Positions 34,841 through 48,700 are shown, counted from the stretch's first letter. The stretch is DNA of 64,000 bases from Antedon bifida (GCA_963402885.1 OY727098.1:6939001-7003000); one strand, 5' to 3'. The notes: generated by a model not told the origin, from the letters alone. A program made the numbers and translations.

Positions 34841-37800
34841 TTACCTTGTGTGGGATGTTCCGGCTGATTGTATACTATAAAGCTTGTCACCGATACGTAG
34901 CTGAGTTTTCTTACGTCTTGATAACCTAAATAGTAAAAACACGTAAATAACCCATAATTTAATAAACAGTAATATAATAATGCACAATTCGGTTTCAAAA
35001 ACACATATTTAAATTCGGTGGCCATTGAATGAATTATTTCATCTTGGTCTGTATTTAAAGCGCGTACATGCGTCATATCGTGTTTTTATTGATATTAATC
35101 AAATTTATGTATTTTGATTGATTAATTTGTTTTATGACCAATCAATTATTATAATTTGTAAGATGTTACGTAGTAATTAGATAAATGCAGACAAGTGTAT
35201 GTGTATTTCACGACACCTACGGTATACATAGTTACATAACTAATTTAACTAAAATTAGTTTAGTATACGACAGATTCACAAGTGCTTCTAATTAGTGAAA
35301 AGTTGTAAGAAAAAATCTAAGAACAGAATACTGATAGCACATACATATAAATACATGATAGTAATACAATGAAGATAGCAAAGTGTTCCCGGAATAGGGG
35401 GTGGTCGTAGTGTTGAAATATAGGTTTGCTCCTCGTTTATCCACCAACAACAATATGTTATCGTACATGTTTTCGATTTATCAAATATATAAATTCAATT
35501 TCCAATTGTTTCCGTTATCAGCTAATCTTGTACAACGTAGTATTCGTGTACAGCGTAAAGTTAATAAAGTTACATAGTTGACGTAAAGCATGTACAATAA
35601 CGTCACACTTTTCAATAACAAGTAAACATAACGTCATATTCTTACAAAATAGTTTAGGAAGGTAAACCCAGTTAGCCTAGTTGTGTATAGAAACAAACGA
35701 ATAACAAAAGTTGTAGGTTTTATTATTAAATCAACTTTTCTTCTAAAATAAAATAGAGTGCTTTACTGACCATTTTAGAAAATTTTAAAAAATTATAAAA
35801 AATCCCATACGATTGTAATATGCACAATTGGTATTCGCACATCATTTTTGGACATGGTGAAAAAACGTCTTTTAGATTCCTTTGTGCAGCAGCAATTTAG
35901 TAGCAGCCGATTCTAGGTACGGTGTCTAGATTTCTCCAGTATCATAAGAAAATTCCATCTTGCAGCATCACATTTGTTCCACGTACAACCTTAACTAACC
36001 TTTAATCTAACTTTACATGGTATAGGTACCGCATGTGATACACATGAGATGCTGTATTACGACATCTTCCTATGATGCTAGGCAAATAATATTGTCGATG
36101 TGACAGCTCAGGGAATCTGGTAAATGTTAGATTAATTCAATATAGGCAAAGGTGCAAACTGTCTGTGGTACACCCACACTCAAACCGGTATAACAGCGAA
36201 TCAAGTGATCATTAGTGTGTGCATACGTCATCTCCTACATTTACTCTAATTTTGCATTTTAGTTATACATTTATAATATTGTTTTGACGTATGTCAATCA
36301 ATGGTGACATCTGATATTGATATAACAGTGTTCAGTGCATTAGTGGAAATCATTGAAATAAAGTTTCAACTACAAGAGGCACACTCAATTCTAGTCTAAC
36401 TACATCACAACACGAAGTACAACAGTTGTACCAACATACTCACTTGTTTAATGTTATTGTAGTATCATTTGATGATATTATCGGATTGCTAAGTGACGCG
36501 TTTAAACGAGAAGAAACCCTCGTGTGTGATCTGTAAATTAAGGTATATTACTAGGTTCTAAACGGCATGGTATTTCATTCTAAACACAATAATAACATAT
36601 CTATAAAACCAGGAACTACATTTCTGACTAAAATGTTTTTTATTAATATTAGTCATTTATCTCCCATACATACACATCTCCCCCATATGACCATGTGTGA
36701 TAATGTATTTTTCAAAACTCAAAACTTGGGAATATATGTGTTTCGGCTGGAGAAAAAGTTCTTTTTTTACCACAAATGGGTGGGTTCGTTTAGAATTGCT
36801 CTGAGAGTTTCCAATGATCAGCTTCGGCCGATGAACTTAACCCTTGTAAAATATTGTTGAAATAAAATAAATGAAAAACCTCACGTAAAAACAAACCGAA
36901 TGTTCCATTGCCACGGACAAACGAATTTCTAAAATAGTCCTTGGCAATATTCAGAATAACCCATACCATTGTATTCACCACTTACGTTGATCTTTGATAT
37001 CTAATATGAGACTCGAGTTCCTGCTTCCAGGCTACTGTATTATTCACGCTGGGTGCTATCTGAGCTTGTTTTTTACTCTTTGGTAACGAACTTGACCAGC
37101 GTCTTTGTTCGACTGATGTTTCAGCAGCAAAATTATCCTATCGGTAAATAATAATACACTGGTCAATTGTTAAGCGTGGTTCCCACTAGAACGCAACGCA
37201 GCGACGTATCGACGCAAAGTGCTTTATTGCGTAATCACAAGTGGGAACCGACGATGCAATAGTGCTGCAAACATCGCAGGTTTGAATCCACGCAGGCGGG
37301 GGCAAACACAATTATTAGAAGTGCATTTGCTTACGTTGCGTAGATTGCGTTACGTTGCGTTCTAGTGGGAACCATGCTTAAATACCCCAAATGATAAATT
37401 AGGCTACCACATGATAGTCTAGTCTACCAAAGTCAAAATATGTTCTTGTTTGCAATATAAGTATCGTTACTGTGTTCGTGCTACTTAGTTTTGTTATATA
37501 TAAAATAAGGGAAATGAACTGATTACATTATAAAGTTTTCATTTCATTCTCGGCTTAAGAATTTAAAAAGATTAAAGCCATTGGAATTTCTGAATACGTC
37601 ATCGTAAATGAAATTCTCCATTTAGCTAATACACAATGCGCTATTTGTTTTTTGTTACTTAACTAAAAATCATCAAACATTGTTATGTGAAGAAACATAC
37701 TAATCGAACCAAGGGTCAAGGGTCGAGGAAAAAGAATCGTCAGCACATAATTTCGACTAATCTACAAAAAAACAAGACACGCATTTACAGATTAGCGTCA

Positions 37801-40800
37801 TTTAGTGTGCAATTTGTGCTAACAAGTAGAAAAAACATTAGAAAGGTTTACTAATTGATACTTACAATGCTAGCGACAGTCATGATTTTATTTTAGCTTA
37901 CCGATAATCTTGAATTGCTTTTGGAGAGAAGACGGTGATGAGGACCGTGAAGTTTTTTGTGAGCTGATTCTATGGCTCGATGAAGCGGAGTCTTGTTAGT
38001 TGCTGCTCTAAATGCTGGTGGACCACGATGCTGTAAAAAGATAGTTGAGTAACATAAGAATACCACGATAATACTACTTGTTATTGTATGCACGTATATA
38101 TAATTTATCGATATTACTCTATATTTAAAACAGTATAGGTATATGTTAAAACCAAGCACATTGGAAGAGATACAAATGCATGCGGTAGATCCGTTTTTTA
38201 GTTTCGCGGGTTTTGTTTGTTTTTATTATTTTTCTGCACACACACACATTTACAACTAAAGAACAAAATTACACTATTACAAAAAGAACAAGAGAACAGA
38301 AGGAGGCCAAAATGTTTGGAGGAAAACTTTAGGTCATGGCCACCAGATTAAAATAAATAAATATAAGTATATATATAAAAATAGAAAATAAATAAAATAT
38401 TGAAGGTGTAGTGTCCATGTAACTTTAGCTTTTCTGAAACACTTTTGATTCAGTGATTCATTCGGGGGTACATCAAAATACAAAAATACAATACAAAATA
38501 TAATAATATTAGTAAGTAGTTAAAAGTATTATACACACAAATATATACACAATTATCTTTAGTTAGTTAGGATTTATCCTTGTCATTTACCCATTTATTT
38601 ATAAAAATCATTGTGCATTGTCTTTAAAGTTCATGTTAAACATTAGCGATTCCACATATAACCGTATTCGAATTGTATTTAAAATGATATACTATTTGAA
38701 GAATCAGGAAAGAACAGTTATTCTACATTTCAGAATTTAAAGTAGACTTAATTGTCAAAAATATCCCGACGGTGTCAAAGTCATTAATTAGCTTATAATA
38801 ATAGCCTACCACCTTTCTGTTAACTCTTAATGACATACGGTAGTTTAACGGTAGGCCTAACGTCAGATTCAAAGTATGAAACAGTGCCCAAATAGTAGAT
38901 CGAAATAATACTGTAGGGTGTGATTAACCTAATTACATTATTTCGTATCACTTTTCTAATTTGATACAATAATTATCACATTTTGTTTTAGTAACACATT
39001 GCTATTAAACTGATAGTAGTTAATGGTTCAACTTGTTGGTGCAAAAAGTAAAAACGTTACAACGATAATATTAAGTGCGCCAGTGAATCAACTCCGGATT
39101 AGTGTGCTATGCAAGTCATTCTCACCTGACGATTTTTAAAATTCTTCTTGAAACCAAAAATAGTTGTATAGAATTCCTGTAGGTGTGTGGGGGAAGTCTA
39201 ACGGTCAAGTAAAAGGGGGATTATCATGTTTATCGAAGCCAAAATATTAGAGTATAATCATCAGTATAATTGTAACATAGAATAATATATTATGTTGAAA
39301 AAGAGCATTCCATTGACCTCTTTTTGCGCACTATGACACCTCGATAATAGAAGAGTTGAACTTGTAATACGAAGATGTAGGGAAAGTATTATCAGGACAA
39401 TTTCATCTCACTCTTTTGTATTATTCCCTTCTAATAATTCAATTAGGCCTATTAATATATAAATAAATATAAAACAGGCTTCTATTAGCTAACAATGTTC
39501 CACTTCTTAGTTATTGATACATATGATTAACTGGAAGAGTTATATTTTGAATAATGTTAATAACCAACCTTTGGAATATAGTTAGCATCGATGTCATTAC
39601 TTCTAGAGTAGGTGGCATAACCAGATAAAGACGTAAATGAGTGGGTAGTGTCTTCTTTGGGGTCATTCGTTTGCTTTATCAACGTTTCATCGGCGGATTT
39701 TGACGTCTTTTGTGGCAATAACGGTATCCTTGGCATGCTAGCAACGTTTTTAATTTCATTGCCACTATTACTAGATTTATGATTCTGATTAACGGGGGGC
39801 AGACCAGGAGATAGTTGAATATAAGTTTGATTATCAGGCAAACTGTGCGTTGTATTTTTTGATGCATCACCATTCTCATTCGCCAGAGCTGTAAATACAA
39901 TATCTCTTTCATTGGCGTAATTCCTCTCGATACGTGGATGACTGTGTAACAAATCACCAATACTAACGTTTGCTGAATTTGGTAAAACGTATTTCTTATG
40001 TAATTGCAGATGATCCAGATTATAGTTAGAAAGAATGTCATTAACTTGGTTGTTATTGTTTGTAGGTTGGTTAACAGATACATTTGTTCCAGGTTTATGT
40101 TCTTCTTTTTTTGTGTAGGAAAATTTTATCTTGTTCGTTAACGCAGAAATATCCAGCGGAACGTCCAAATATGTATCGTTTGCAGATAAAACATGTCGCT
40201 TTGGTTGCGTACGAGTTTGCTTCTTTTCAGGTAAACTGTTTGAAGAGATTGGTCTTACTTTAACATAGTTCGTTTTTTTATTAGTTTCTTTATGTTTTTC
40301 TTCTTTAAAATAAGTTTTTCTACTAGGATTATCAACAAATGCTGTTGCATCGACTGTATTTTGTTTCACATTGCTTGGGTATGTTTCATTCCTTGTATTC
40401 TTCTCTACTTCTATGATTGATTTTTCCAAGTCAGTGCCATTCTTTTCAGATAATTCTTCTAATTTTAAGTTACCATTACAATCTGATTTTTCAACTGCTT
40501 TGTCAACTTTTCTTTCCTCTTGTTTTTCCAAGCTATCGTCGATGAAACTTTCCCAGTCTAATATTCCATTGCAGAAATGTTCGTTTGAACAAAGATATTC
40601 AACGGAATTTCCAGAAGTGCCTAAAAAAGGAACATAATATAGCTTTAGTAATTTTCTAGTCAATTATACGTTAGGTTATTAAAAATGTTTTATAGAGACA
40701 ATTCTCCTAAAGGTGGTTGTAATCTGTAAAGATGGCATGTAAACACGAATCATATAAAGCTTTGAAACGAAGATACAATAACGTGCTTGAATGGATAAAC

Positions 40801-43591
40801 TGTAGAAAAAATAATAAATGTGTGATGAGAAGTATATACAGTAATATGTATTGTTATCAATATGTTTTTCATGATTTATTTATTCCCGTATTTATAATCA
40901 ATGCCTCCATGGTAGTATATCTGACAAATGTTCGTTGGACTATTACCAGTATCTGAACAACAACCAATAACACCGGACATTTTACTTATAGTTTGTAACA
41001 ATATTTATGTTTTATTTTCAATTAACTTACTTTCTTTATATCTTCTCTTACTCCAAGCCTCAATACCTGTAATAAGAAACAACAGAGAATTGTTATATAA
41101 TTTGTATAGTAATTCTTATTTAGTATTTGGAATCTATAAACTAAACTGTAAGCAAACGACTTATCTTAACAGGCTCCCATGCTGGTATATACAGTAATCT
41201 AATTAAATATGAGACCTTGTCACAAGTGGAATTATTAAAATCATACACTATAGAAATAATAGCCTGACTTTCAATGATTTTCTTACCAATGTTATACGTG
41301 TCACAGTCTGGCTTAACTGACCAACCGATAAGCTTCTCCCATTTTCTTGCCTTCACACTGTAAAAAGTATTCAAGTTTAAACTTAAAATATATTATACTC
41401 ATGTCAGTTGGACACTGGTAATACTATCAAATCATTTGGAAAACTATGATAGTAAATGAATATTTTATCATTATTAATTTAAAACTAAATAATAGATATG
41501 ATTTATCTAACGAGATTTTTATTTAACGATGCATAGTGTTACGTCATGTCACCTATTTTGTTTATTAAAGCGTGGTTCTCACAGAATGCAACGCAGCGAC
41601 GTATTGACGCAACGTGCTGTATTTAAACTTGGTGGGAATTTTCTTACGTTGCATAGGTTGCGTTACGTTGCGTATCTAGCGACACATCGTAACGCAATAT
41701 ACGAAACGTAATAAAATGCCCTTCCAAACATTGTGTTTGCGTGAAATCAAACCTACGATGTTTGCAGCACTATAATTGTGTCGTCGGTTCCCACTTGTGA
41801 TTACGAAATACAGCACTTTTGCGTCGATACGTCGTTGCGTTGCGTTAGTGGGAACCACGCTTTAGTATTTGAAGATATAAAGAACATTCACTTTGTCCAT
41901 AAAACGAATAAAAGCAGGCCATCATTACATCAAAAAAATGTACCCAAAACTTGTTTGCATGCAATTGAGGTTTCCAGAAGACAATGTAGGTTCATACAAT
42001 GAACCCATCGGTAAGATTTATTCATCCTTTTATCATTGGCCTATCTGAAACAATTTGTGTTATTATAATTTTCAATATCAACAAAAAAAAACACACTAGG
42101 CCTATATTGTATTCGTGCATTTCATACATGAATAGCGATGGGAGATGCATTTCGTGTCTAGAAACAATAATCAAATTGTAACGTAAAAGATTTCGCCGCA
42201 TCGAAATACGATTAAGCAATTCTCGCGTGGATTGCTATTACGGTGATTACTATTGTCACACAGAATATAATTAAGTTGTAAAGCGACCTAGAAGAACATT
42301 ACATTAGGTAGGGTACTTCAGACAGATAGTCTGTCGCAAAAGTGTCGAAGAATGACAATGCAGATTTGTGTACACGTATTAACAGGTACGGTACGAGGTA
42401 ACATCACATTTCAATTTTTGACCTCAAATAAATATAAGACACACTAAACCGCATACTCAAAATGTCATGTTAACTCAAAACCAAACTTAGTATGTTTTTT
42501 CTTCAAATTCGTGTTTTATAGATACTTAGATTAAGCTTCTTTTTTTTTCTATGGATATATTATGTAATCATGGTATTCCGAAATAAAAAGATGAATGAAT
42601 TATATTTATCTACCATCCAAAGATGTATTATTAGAGCCAGATATTCTATTCCACTCACCCCAACCTTTTTTACGAACTGGTACGCAGGCACTCCATCCAC
42701 TTTTTAAATAGTATAAAAAGGAGAAAAGCGATCTACAAACTTGAACCCCCAACCCCACAAACCCGTCACCCTCAATCCCCTCTTCGGCTTGACAGACATA
42801 TTATGACTGTTCCTATTTCATTCTGACATATTTTTTCTTTATATGTACAGAACCATGGGCTACTGAATTTTGTTGAACAGACGTTCCTCTGCAGGCACCG
42901 ATTTTTATTTTATTAAATTAGCCTTTCCATGTTCAAGGACAAGTATAATATTAAAAAGAAATACGATAGATTAGAATATGATCGTACAGCGATGTAATCG
43001 TTCATGGATTAACCATACCAAAAATACCCTTGTTTTGTTAACAGTGAATAAATAGTGTCCCCCTGGCCTACGTGTCGGTTCACGGATTATTTAGCCTAAG
43101 GTAGTCGTTGCTATGGTTACATTTGTAAACCTGCTACAGCTTGGAATGTACGTCTTATATGCATAGTATTATAATTATAGTACTGTACAGATATTTAAAT
43201 TTAAGAACATACAGGTAAAAGATATGTGATTTAGTTTTGGCATTATGGGGATGGCAAAATATAGTCAATAATTCTTCATGTGGTAATGCACCTCCTAACA
43301 GTACATTCATTTCCAAACGGAAAGAAAACATGGGTAGTAGGCCTATATCAGATGGTTCATGTGATTTTGAGCTCAGCTGGTATACACACGTACTTCTAAT
43401 GGTAACTCACATTGCAGAATAATGCTCATAACTGTATAGGTATATATATAAGTTGCTCTTCTTATGACCATCAGTAGGCCTACTTGAATATGTAGGGCTA
43501 AATAGACACGCAATGTCGACACTTACCTGTTAACACTGGTAACGGGTTTCTTTGTAGTCTGGTTCCGTCGATGCATAGGCCTATCTATCAT
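34841..43591 (-). CDS. Unrecognised hydrophilic protein, seven exons (522 aa)
   Basis: Exons: 43591-43527, 41357-41287, 41066-41052 (15-nt microexon), 40620-39569, 38030-37902, 37137-36986, 34925-34841. Phases run 2,1,1,0,0,2 and match at every junction, and the total is 1569 nt. An in-frame stop precedes the ATG at 43591. The short N-terminus contains RKWEKLIGWSVKPDCDTYN. The 1-kb central exon is rich in Lys, Asn, Ser and Glu and looks disordered. The C-terminus is basic (RRKKTQLRIGDKLYSIQ, then SAGTSHTR and stop). No signal peptide or TM helix is seen, so it is probably intracellular. I do not know the family. The donor of exon 4 is a weak AAG|GTTGGT; if it is not used, the frame ends four codons later at 39557 and the last three exons would belong elsewhere. 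Confidence 0.65.
37173..37378. mobile_element. TA-flanked MITE, family AGCGTGGTTCCCACT, copy 1
   Basis: The terminal inverted repeats AGCGTGGTTCCCACTAGAAC and its inverse at 37359-37378 are flanked by TA on both sides (37171-37172, 37379-37380). Inside are further ACGCAACG/CGTTGCGT repeats. The element is 206 bp, noncoding, and lies in an intron-side position just upstream of exon 6 of the 522-aa gene. TA duplication suggests a Tc1/mariner-type mobiliser. Confidence 0.8.
41568..41862. mobile_element. TA-flanked MITE, family AGCGTGGTTCCCACT, copy 2
   Basis: This has the same ends as the copy at 37173-37378 (AAGCGTGGTTC ... GGGAACCACGCTT), with TA on both sides and length 295 bp. The inner part is partly inverted relative to copy 1. 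It sits in the first intron of the 522-aa gene. Confidence 0.8.
42545..42600 (+). repeat. Retroposon-like 3' tail, copy 3
   Basis: TTTCTATGGATATATTATGT, then GGTATTCCGAAATAAAAAGA and TGAATGAATTA. This is a diverged relative of 24010-24080, in an intron of the 522-aa gene. Confidence 0.45.
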
Positions 43592-45271
43592 ATTAAAATA
43601 GTCATCGGTCGTAGAGTTTCAAATAAGGTTTAAAATGTCGAGAGCAAAGTTTCTCAATCTTCCACGGGGTACTACCATCTTTAATCAATACACGATATAA
43701 CTTTGTCTTCTTCTTAACGATCGTTTAAGACCCTGTTCATTGTGGACATGTTTGCCTGCGCTATGTATAATACAATAGCTTTTCACACATAATAATAGAC
43801 ATGATAATAGGCCTATTCGTGTAATCAGCCTGCCTCAGTGTTTCGTAATAATGACCTTTTTCTTTACGCTCGATCAATGAAGGTAAACCGATCGCTGAGT
43901 AGCCTACCTAAACTTGAAATATCGACTCAAATCATTTAATTAGCAATTTATTGACCATTGATTATTTTTTCTCAAACTGAATGTGTCATACAATCATCAT
44001 TTTATTGATAGTCACGATTAGCGATAGATATTTTCACATTGTATTTAAATGTGAATACAGTTGAATAAATACAGTACAGTATGTGGGTTAGCACCCGCTC
44101 GTACAGTATCTTATAATGACAATAAAAAGCGTCTACAGTTTCTTGTCTGCAGGCTGTAACCTTTAATCATACGAGCTACCGTAGTCACATGTGGGGAATT
44201 GGGGTACTTGAATAAACATACTCTCTGTTCTAAACAAAGAATAAAAGTAAACATCACAGTAAAGCGATCGTTAATATCACATACACCAAACGGTCCAATC
44301 ACACAGATTGCATTATAATGCCGATATTTATCTCTTTTATCGCAACATAATTTATTGGTATTTAAATACAAATCAAACATTTCAAAGTTCACAAACACTC
44401 CTTCACAGTAAAATACAAACCGTTCAAACATATCGGTCCAGCACGACATGATGTTCAATTTCATTAGTTTTACATTAAATACGCATATTTTACAAAAACT
44501 ATTTATGCGATTTATTTTTACAAAATTATATTCCGTTAACACTAAGCAACTTTGCACACACTTTTTAACTTGTTACTATTTTATTATGTTAGTTATTAAG
44601 CTCTACATTATCACACATTATGTGACAATAAACGTGACGGCAGTGACGTATAGCGAGCCACTCACGAGCGGCGGCGGCAATCAGCTTGAGATAACTCGTT
44701 TGAAGGAGTTTAAAAACTAATTCATAAATATCAGGTCTTTTCTATACTTCTTGGCTTGCTAATCTGTCGTACCAGTATTATAACTTCAAAACAAGTTGTG
44801 CTGCTGGTGCGTTATAGGCTAATATCCATAAGAATATCACGAGGGGAGGAGAGGGCGTGTATTCATGAAAATACAACATTATATTTGTGTTTTCTCCTCG
44901 ACATAAAAAATTGAATGTTTTGAAATACTGTAAACATGTGAAGGCGTTTACAGTGCATTGACTCTATTCAAGACACCCAAGTCTATAAATAGGTCCAATT
45001 TTCGAAATTCATTCATTCGAAATTTATATCACGGTAAGAAAAAACAGATTTAGGAGGGGTACTGTACAAATAAATACACTTTTAAAAATAAAGTATTTGC
45101 CAGTGCATTATTTATTAATTATGTGCAATTACAATACATAAAAACGTGCAATATAATGGTATTTTTTCGATATTCAACCGTTGCACCATTAATATAAGTA
45201 AGTATATAAGAAAGATATATTTTCCAAAAACGAATAAAAATGTCTAAATGAAGAGCATATAGGCCTAAAGT
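43592..45271. other. Intergenic DNA between the phosphatase and the 522-aa gene
   Basis: This must include the promoter of the 522-aa gene. A short GC-richer patch with GCGGCGGCGG lies near 44655-44690. A 148-codon minus-strand frame (44557-44111) overlaps a plus-strand frame and shows no domain; I do not call it a gene. Confidence 0.4.
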
Positions 45272-45603
45272 CATAATAACACGAATAGTATAAAGTCATA
45301 ATAACACGAATGGTGTATAAAGTAATAATAACACGAATGGTATATAAAGTCAAATGACACAAATGATATATAAAGTCATAATAGCACGAATGCTGTATAA
45401 AGTCAATAACACGAATAGCGTATAAAGTCAATAACACGAATAGCGTATAAAGTCATAATACAAATGGTACATATAAAGTCATCCATAATAATACGAATGG
45501 TATATAAAGTCATAATAATACGAATGGCGTATAAAGTCATAATAACACAAATCCTATATATAAATTCATAGTAGCACGAATAGTATATACTATATAAGGT
45601 CAT
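45272..45603. repeat. Minisatellite, about 12 units of 25-31 bp
   Basis: Imperfect units of the form AAAGTCATAATAACACGAAT plus GGTATAT repeat about a dozen times just downstream of the phosphatase stop codon at 45705. Units differ by small substitutions and length changes. There are no unique spacers, so this is not a CRISPR array. Confidence 0.9.
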
Positions 45604-45704
45604 TTAAAGAATACAATTCTTTTTTAATAGGCATGTTCTGTAAGTATACCTATTTACTATCGTTCTAACAACTATTTTGCCAAGTAACAAACAACCTTCA
45701 ACAC

Positions 45705-48700
45705 TTATTTCTTATAAACAGTTGGATTTTCATACAAATGACAGTGTCCAATGTATGCTGAAATAATCTCATAGCAAAAACTGTACTGGTCCTGAAAAAA
45801 GCATAAAAAAATCGAAATAATGAATGAATATCCTGATAATGAAAACAATATTTTTGTAAATGGTATTTCTAAAATATCTTAATAATATCACTATATATTT
45901 AGTTTAATACTAAATACAGCAATATATTGTATTTAGTTTGTATTGAGCATTACAACAACAAAGTACAGCAATATGTAGGCCTATTATATTTTTTAAAAAG
46001 AAAAATATTAAGATATTAGGCCTATACAAAGTTTCTAAGGGAAAACTAATATAGACACCATTAGCAAAAGAAATATAAAATGGAGGAATTTAAACTAATT
46101 ACAAAGGATGAAACTTCAGTCTATTGTTTGAACATTAAATCTTGGGTAATCTTTGGTAATTAAATCAGAAAAATACGTCGCTGCCTCGAAACACTACTGA
46201 AACTGGACCTAGTGAGAATACTCGAAACTACCACCATTTTCGTAGGCATGCTAAATGCATTGAACTAGACCTTTTCGGTTTGTGAGGACGGTTTACTTAT
46301 ACGGACAAAAATCAAATAAAATAAACTTACAATATTTTGAACTAAACCTGGTCTGTTTGTCCGCATTTTTTTAACCGTTTGAAAGACATCAATGATATTT
46401 TCCAGTTTCATTCTTTCAACAATTTCTATTATTGTGCAGAAGATGCCGGTCCTACCAACACCATTGCTACAAGAAAAAAGATACAAACTAAATTAATTTC
46501 AATGTGTAAAGTGAAAAAGGTGCAATATTGGTATACATCAACGTTATATTGTTAACATACAACTATAATGTTGTGTATGATGAAATACTGCGCCTTGTAA
46601 AGTTTGTGAGAAGATCAATAATGGAGGTCATACCTGCAATGAACAGCTACTAAATTAATTTCAATGTGTAAAGTGAAAAAGGTGCATTATTGGTACATAT
46701 ACATCAACGTTATATTGTTAACATACAACTAAATGTTGTGTATGATGAAATACTGCGCCTTGTAAAGTTTGTGAGAAGATCAATAATGGAGGTCATACCT
46801 GCAATGAACAGCTATTGGATGACTGCCATGATGATATTCATGTTGGTTCTTACCAACCAGCTCCAGCACCTCTAATAAGGTTATGGGATTTTCTGGAATG
46901 TCTTGGCTAGTTGGCCATCCATATACTTGATACATCGTTACTGTAGACATATTATCCTGAACCATAGTTGTAGAAACAAGTATTTTAGCATTTAATTTGT
47001 GTATATTTTAACCTACATCAGTAAGATTAAACTTGACCAAAAGTTATAGAAGTGAAGTACAAACACATATCAAATAGCTTACCGGCTTGTTATTGTTAGT
47101 GATGCTGAATTCTCTAATAGTAATTGCTCCTTTTGATTGATTTGATGTTAAAGTAACAACTAAAGGACCATATTGTTCAGTAGCACCTTCTTCATCCATC
47201 CAATACTTAGCATAAGACTATAAATTAATTATAAATAGGAATATATGAATCAGCTAAGATAATATTTTAATGAAAAAATGGGAAAACATGCTTATAAGTC
47301 TGGTGTCGCGAATCCTGCTGCTGCAGTGTTCGCCACTTTCTCACGCCTCAATTCTCTGTCCAGAGAGCTGATGATGATACTTCTACCAATCATGATCCAA
47401 TCCATTTCATTTGCACATGATGTTGCTTGACGTCCTCGTGATCATTTTTTAGTAGTTATATATAAGCAGCAGCCACTAGGATATAGTAAAACATGTGTTA
47501 TTAGGAGAACATAATATTGAGAAAATATTCAAAATTCTTACCGGATCATTTAAATCCATGTCATTGAGCATGACAACCGAACGAACGTTCCAGTCAAATA
47601 TTAAACGCCACATATCTTCAACAGTGTTAGGTAAAGGCATCTGAGTTGCTACAAACTTATTGTTCTTCTTGTAACCCTGCAATTTTAATAATTAGATGCT
47701 TTTTTATTCTATGTATCACTTTGTGCTGTAGATCTGTATTAACTATATTAATTGTATATGTTTTCTTACATTGACAAAAGACGCATTGATATATGCATTT
47801 CCTCCAGTAGAACTCTGTGTCAGCAAATATGGACGATAACGATCAACTAGAAAAAAAAACACCCCACACCGTTAAGGCCAATTTACACAAACGAGCGGTA
47901 CCGGTAAGCGGAAAACTGCGTAGTTTATCCACGTAGAATCTGTACGGGGGTTTCCGCTCTGCGTTGTGTGTAAATGGTCATAAGGAATAAAATAGATTCT
48001 ACAGTTTTATTATCGTTATCACTCGTCTGTGTAAATTGGCCTTTATGCCTATTAGTTTAGAAAAAGCATAATGGAATTTCTCATTTAGGTCGAAAAAATG
48101 CTGATATAGTTTTTAGAATTGAAAATTACTACCATTATTTGGAAACCAGGCATATGACATTTAGACATTTGTATAATACTACACAAGCTATACAGTAGAG
48201 AGTCGGGTAAGTTTTTAAGTCAACTTAAACGTTGGTATGATTTTCTCCGAAATATACTTACTTGGTACAACGTCAGAGAAACGATTCTTGTTTTCGTTCT
48301 CTGGTAAAAGTGCCGTTTTACAGTGATCCATTGCAGGATGAGGAGTCACAAGTTGTAGAATCTAAAAAAATAACACATTATAAACACAAGTTTCTGGCTT
48401 GCTCAACACAAGTTTATCTTGGTTTTTCCTTTTGATTTTACTTGTTGGGACCTTGCCACTTTCAAAACTCAAAGAAATATATTACCATTTTTTAAGACAC
48501 TTCTTTTTTTTCCAGTCTGTTTTGTTCTCATAAAATATTTGTAAAATAAAAGAAATGTTCTTTTTTTGAAAGAAATGAATGTTAACTTGAATTGAATTGA
48601 AACATTACATTGACTTATTATTCAACCAACCTCAAACTCCTTATTCAAATAAGACGTATTGGTATGCGGATTAATACGCTTTAATTCAGAGAGACGTTCT

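Noticed and set aside
36567-36860. 97-codon plus-strand frame
   Set aside because: No recognisable domain or splice context, and opposite to the 522-aa gene, within its intron.
44111-44557. 148-codon minus-strand open frame
   Set aside because: No domain, signal peptide or splice partner; it overlaps a plus-strand frame of similar quality in AT-rich DNA. Probably chance.
45272-45603. Regularly repeated units considered as a CRISPR array
   Set aside because: Head-to-tail imperfect repeats with no unique spacers, in a eukaryotic genome: a minisatellite.
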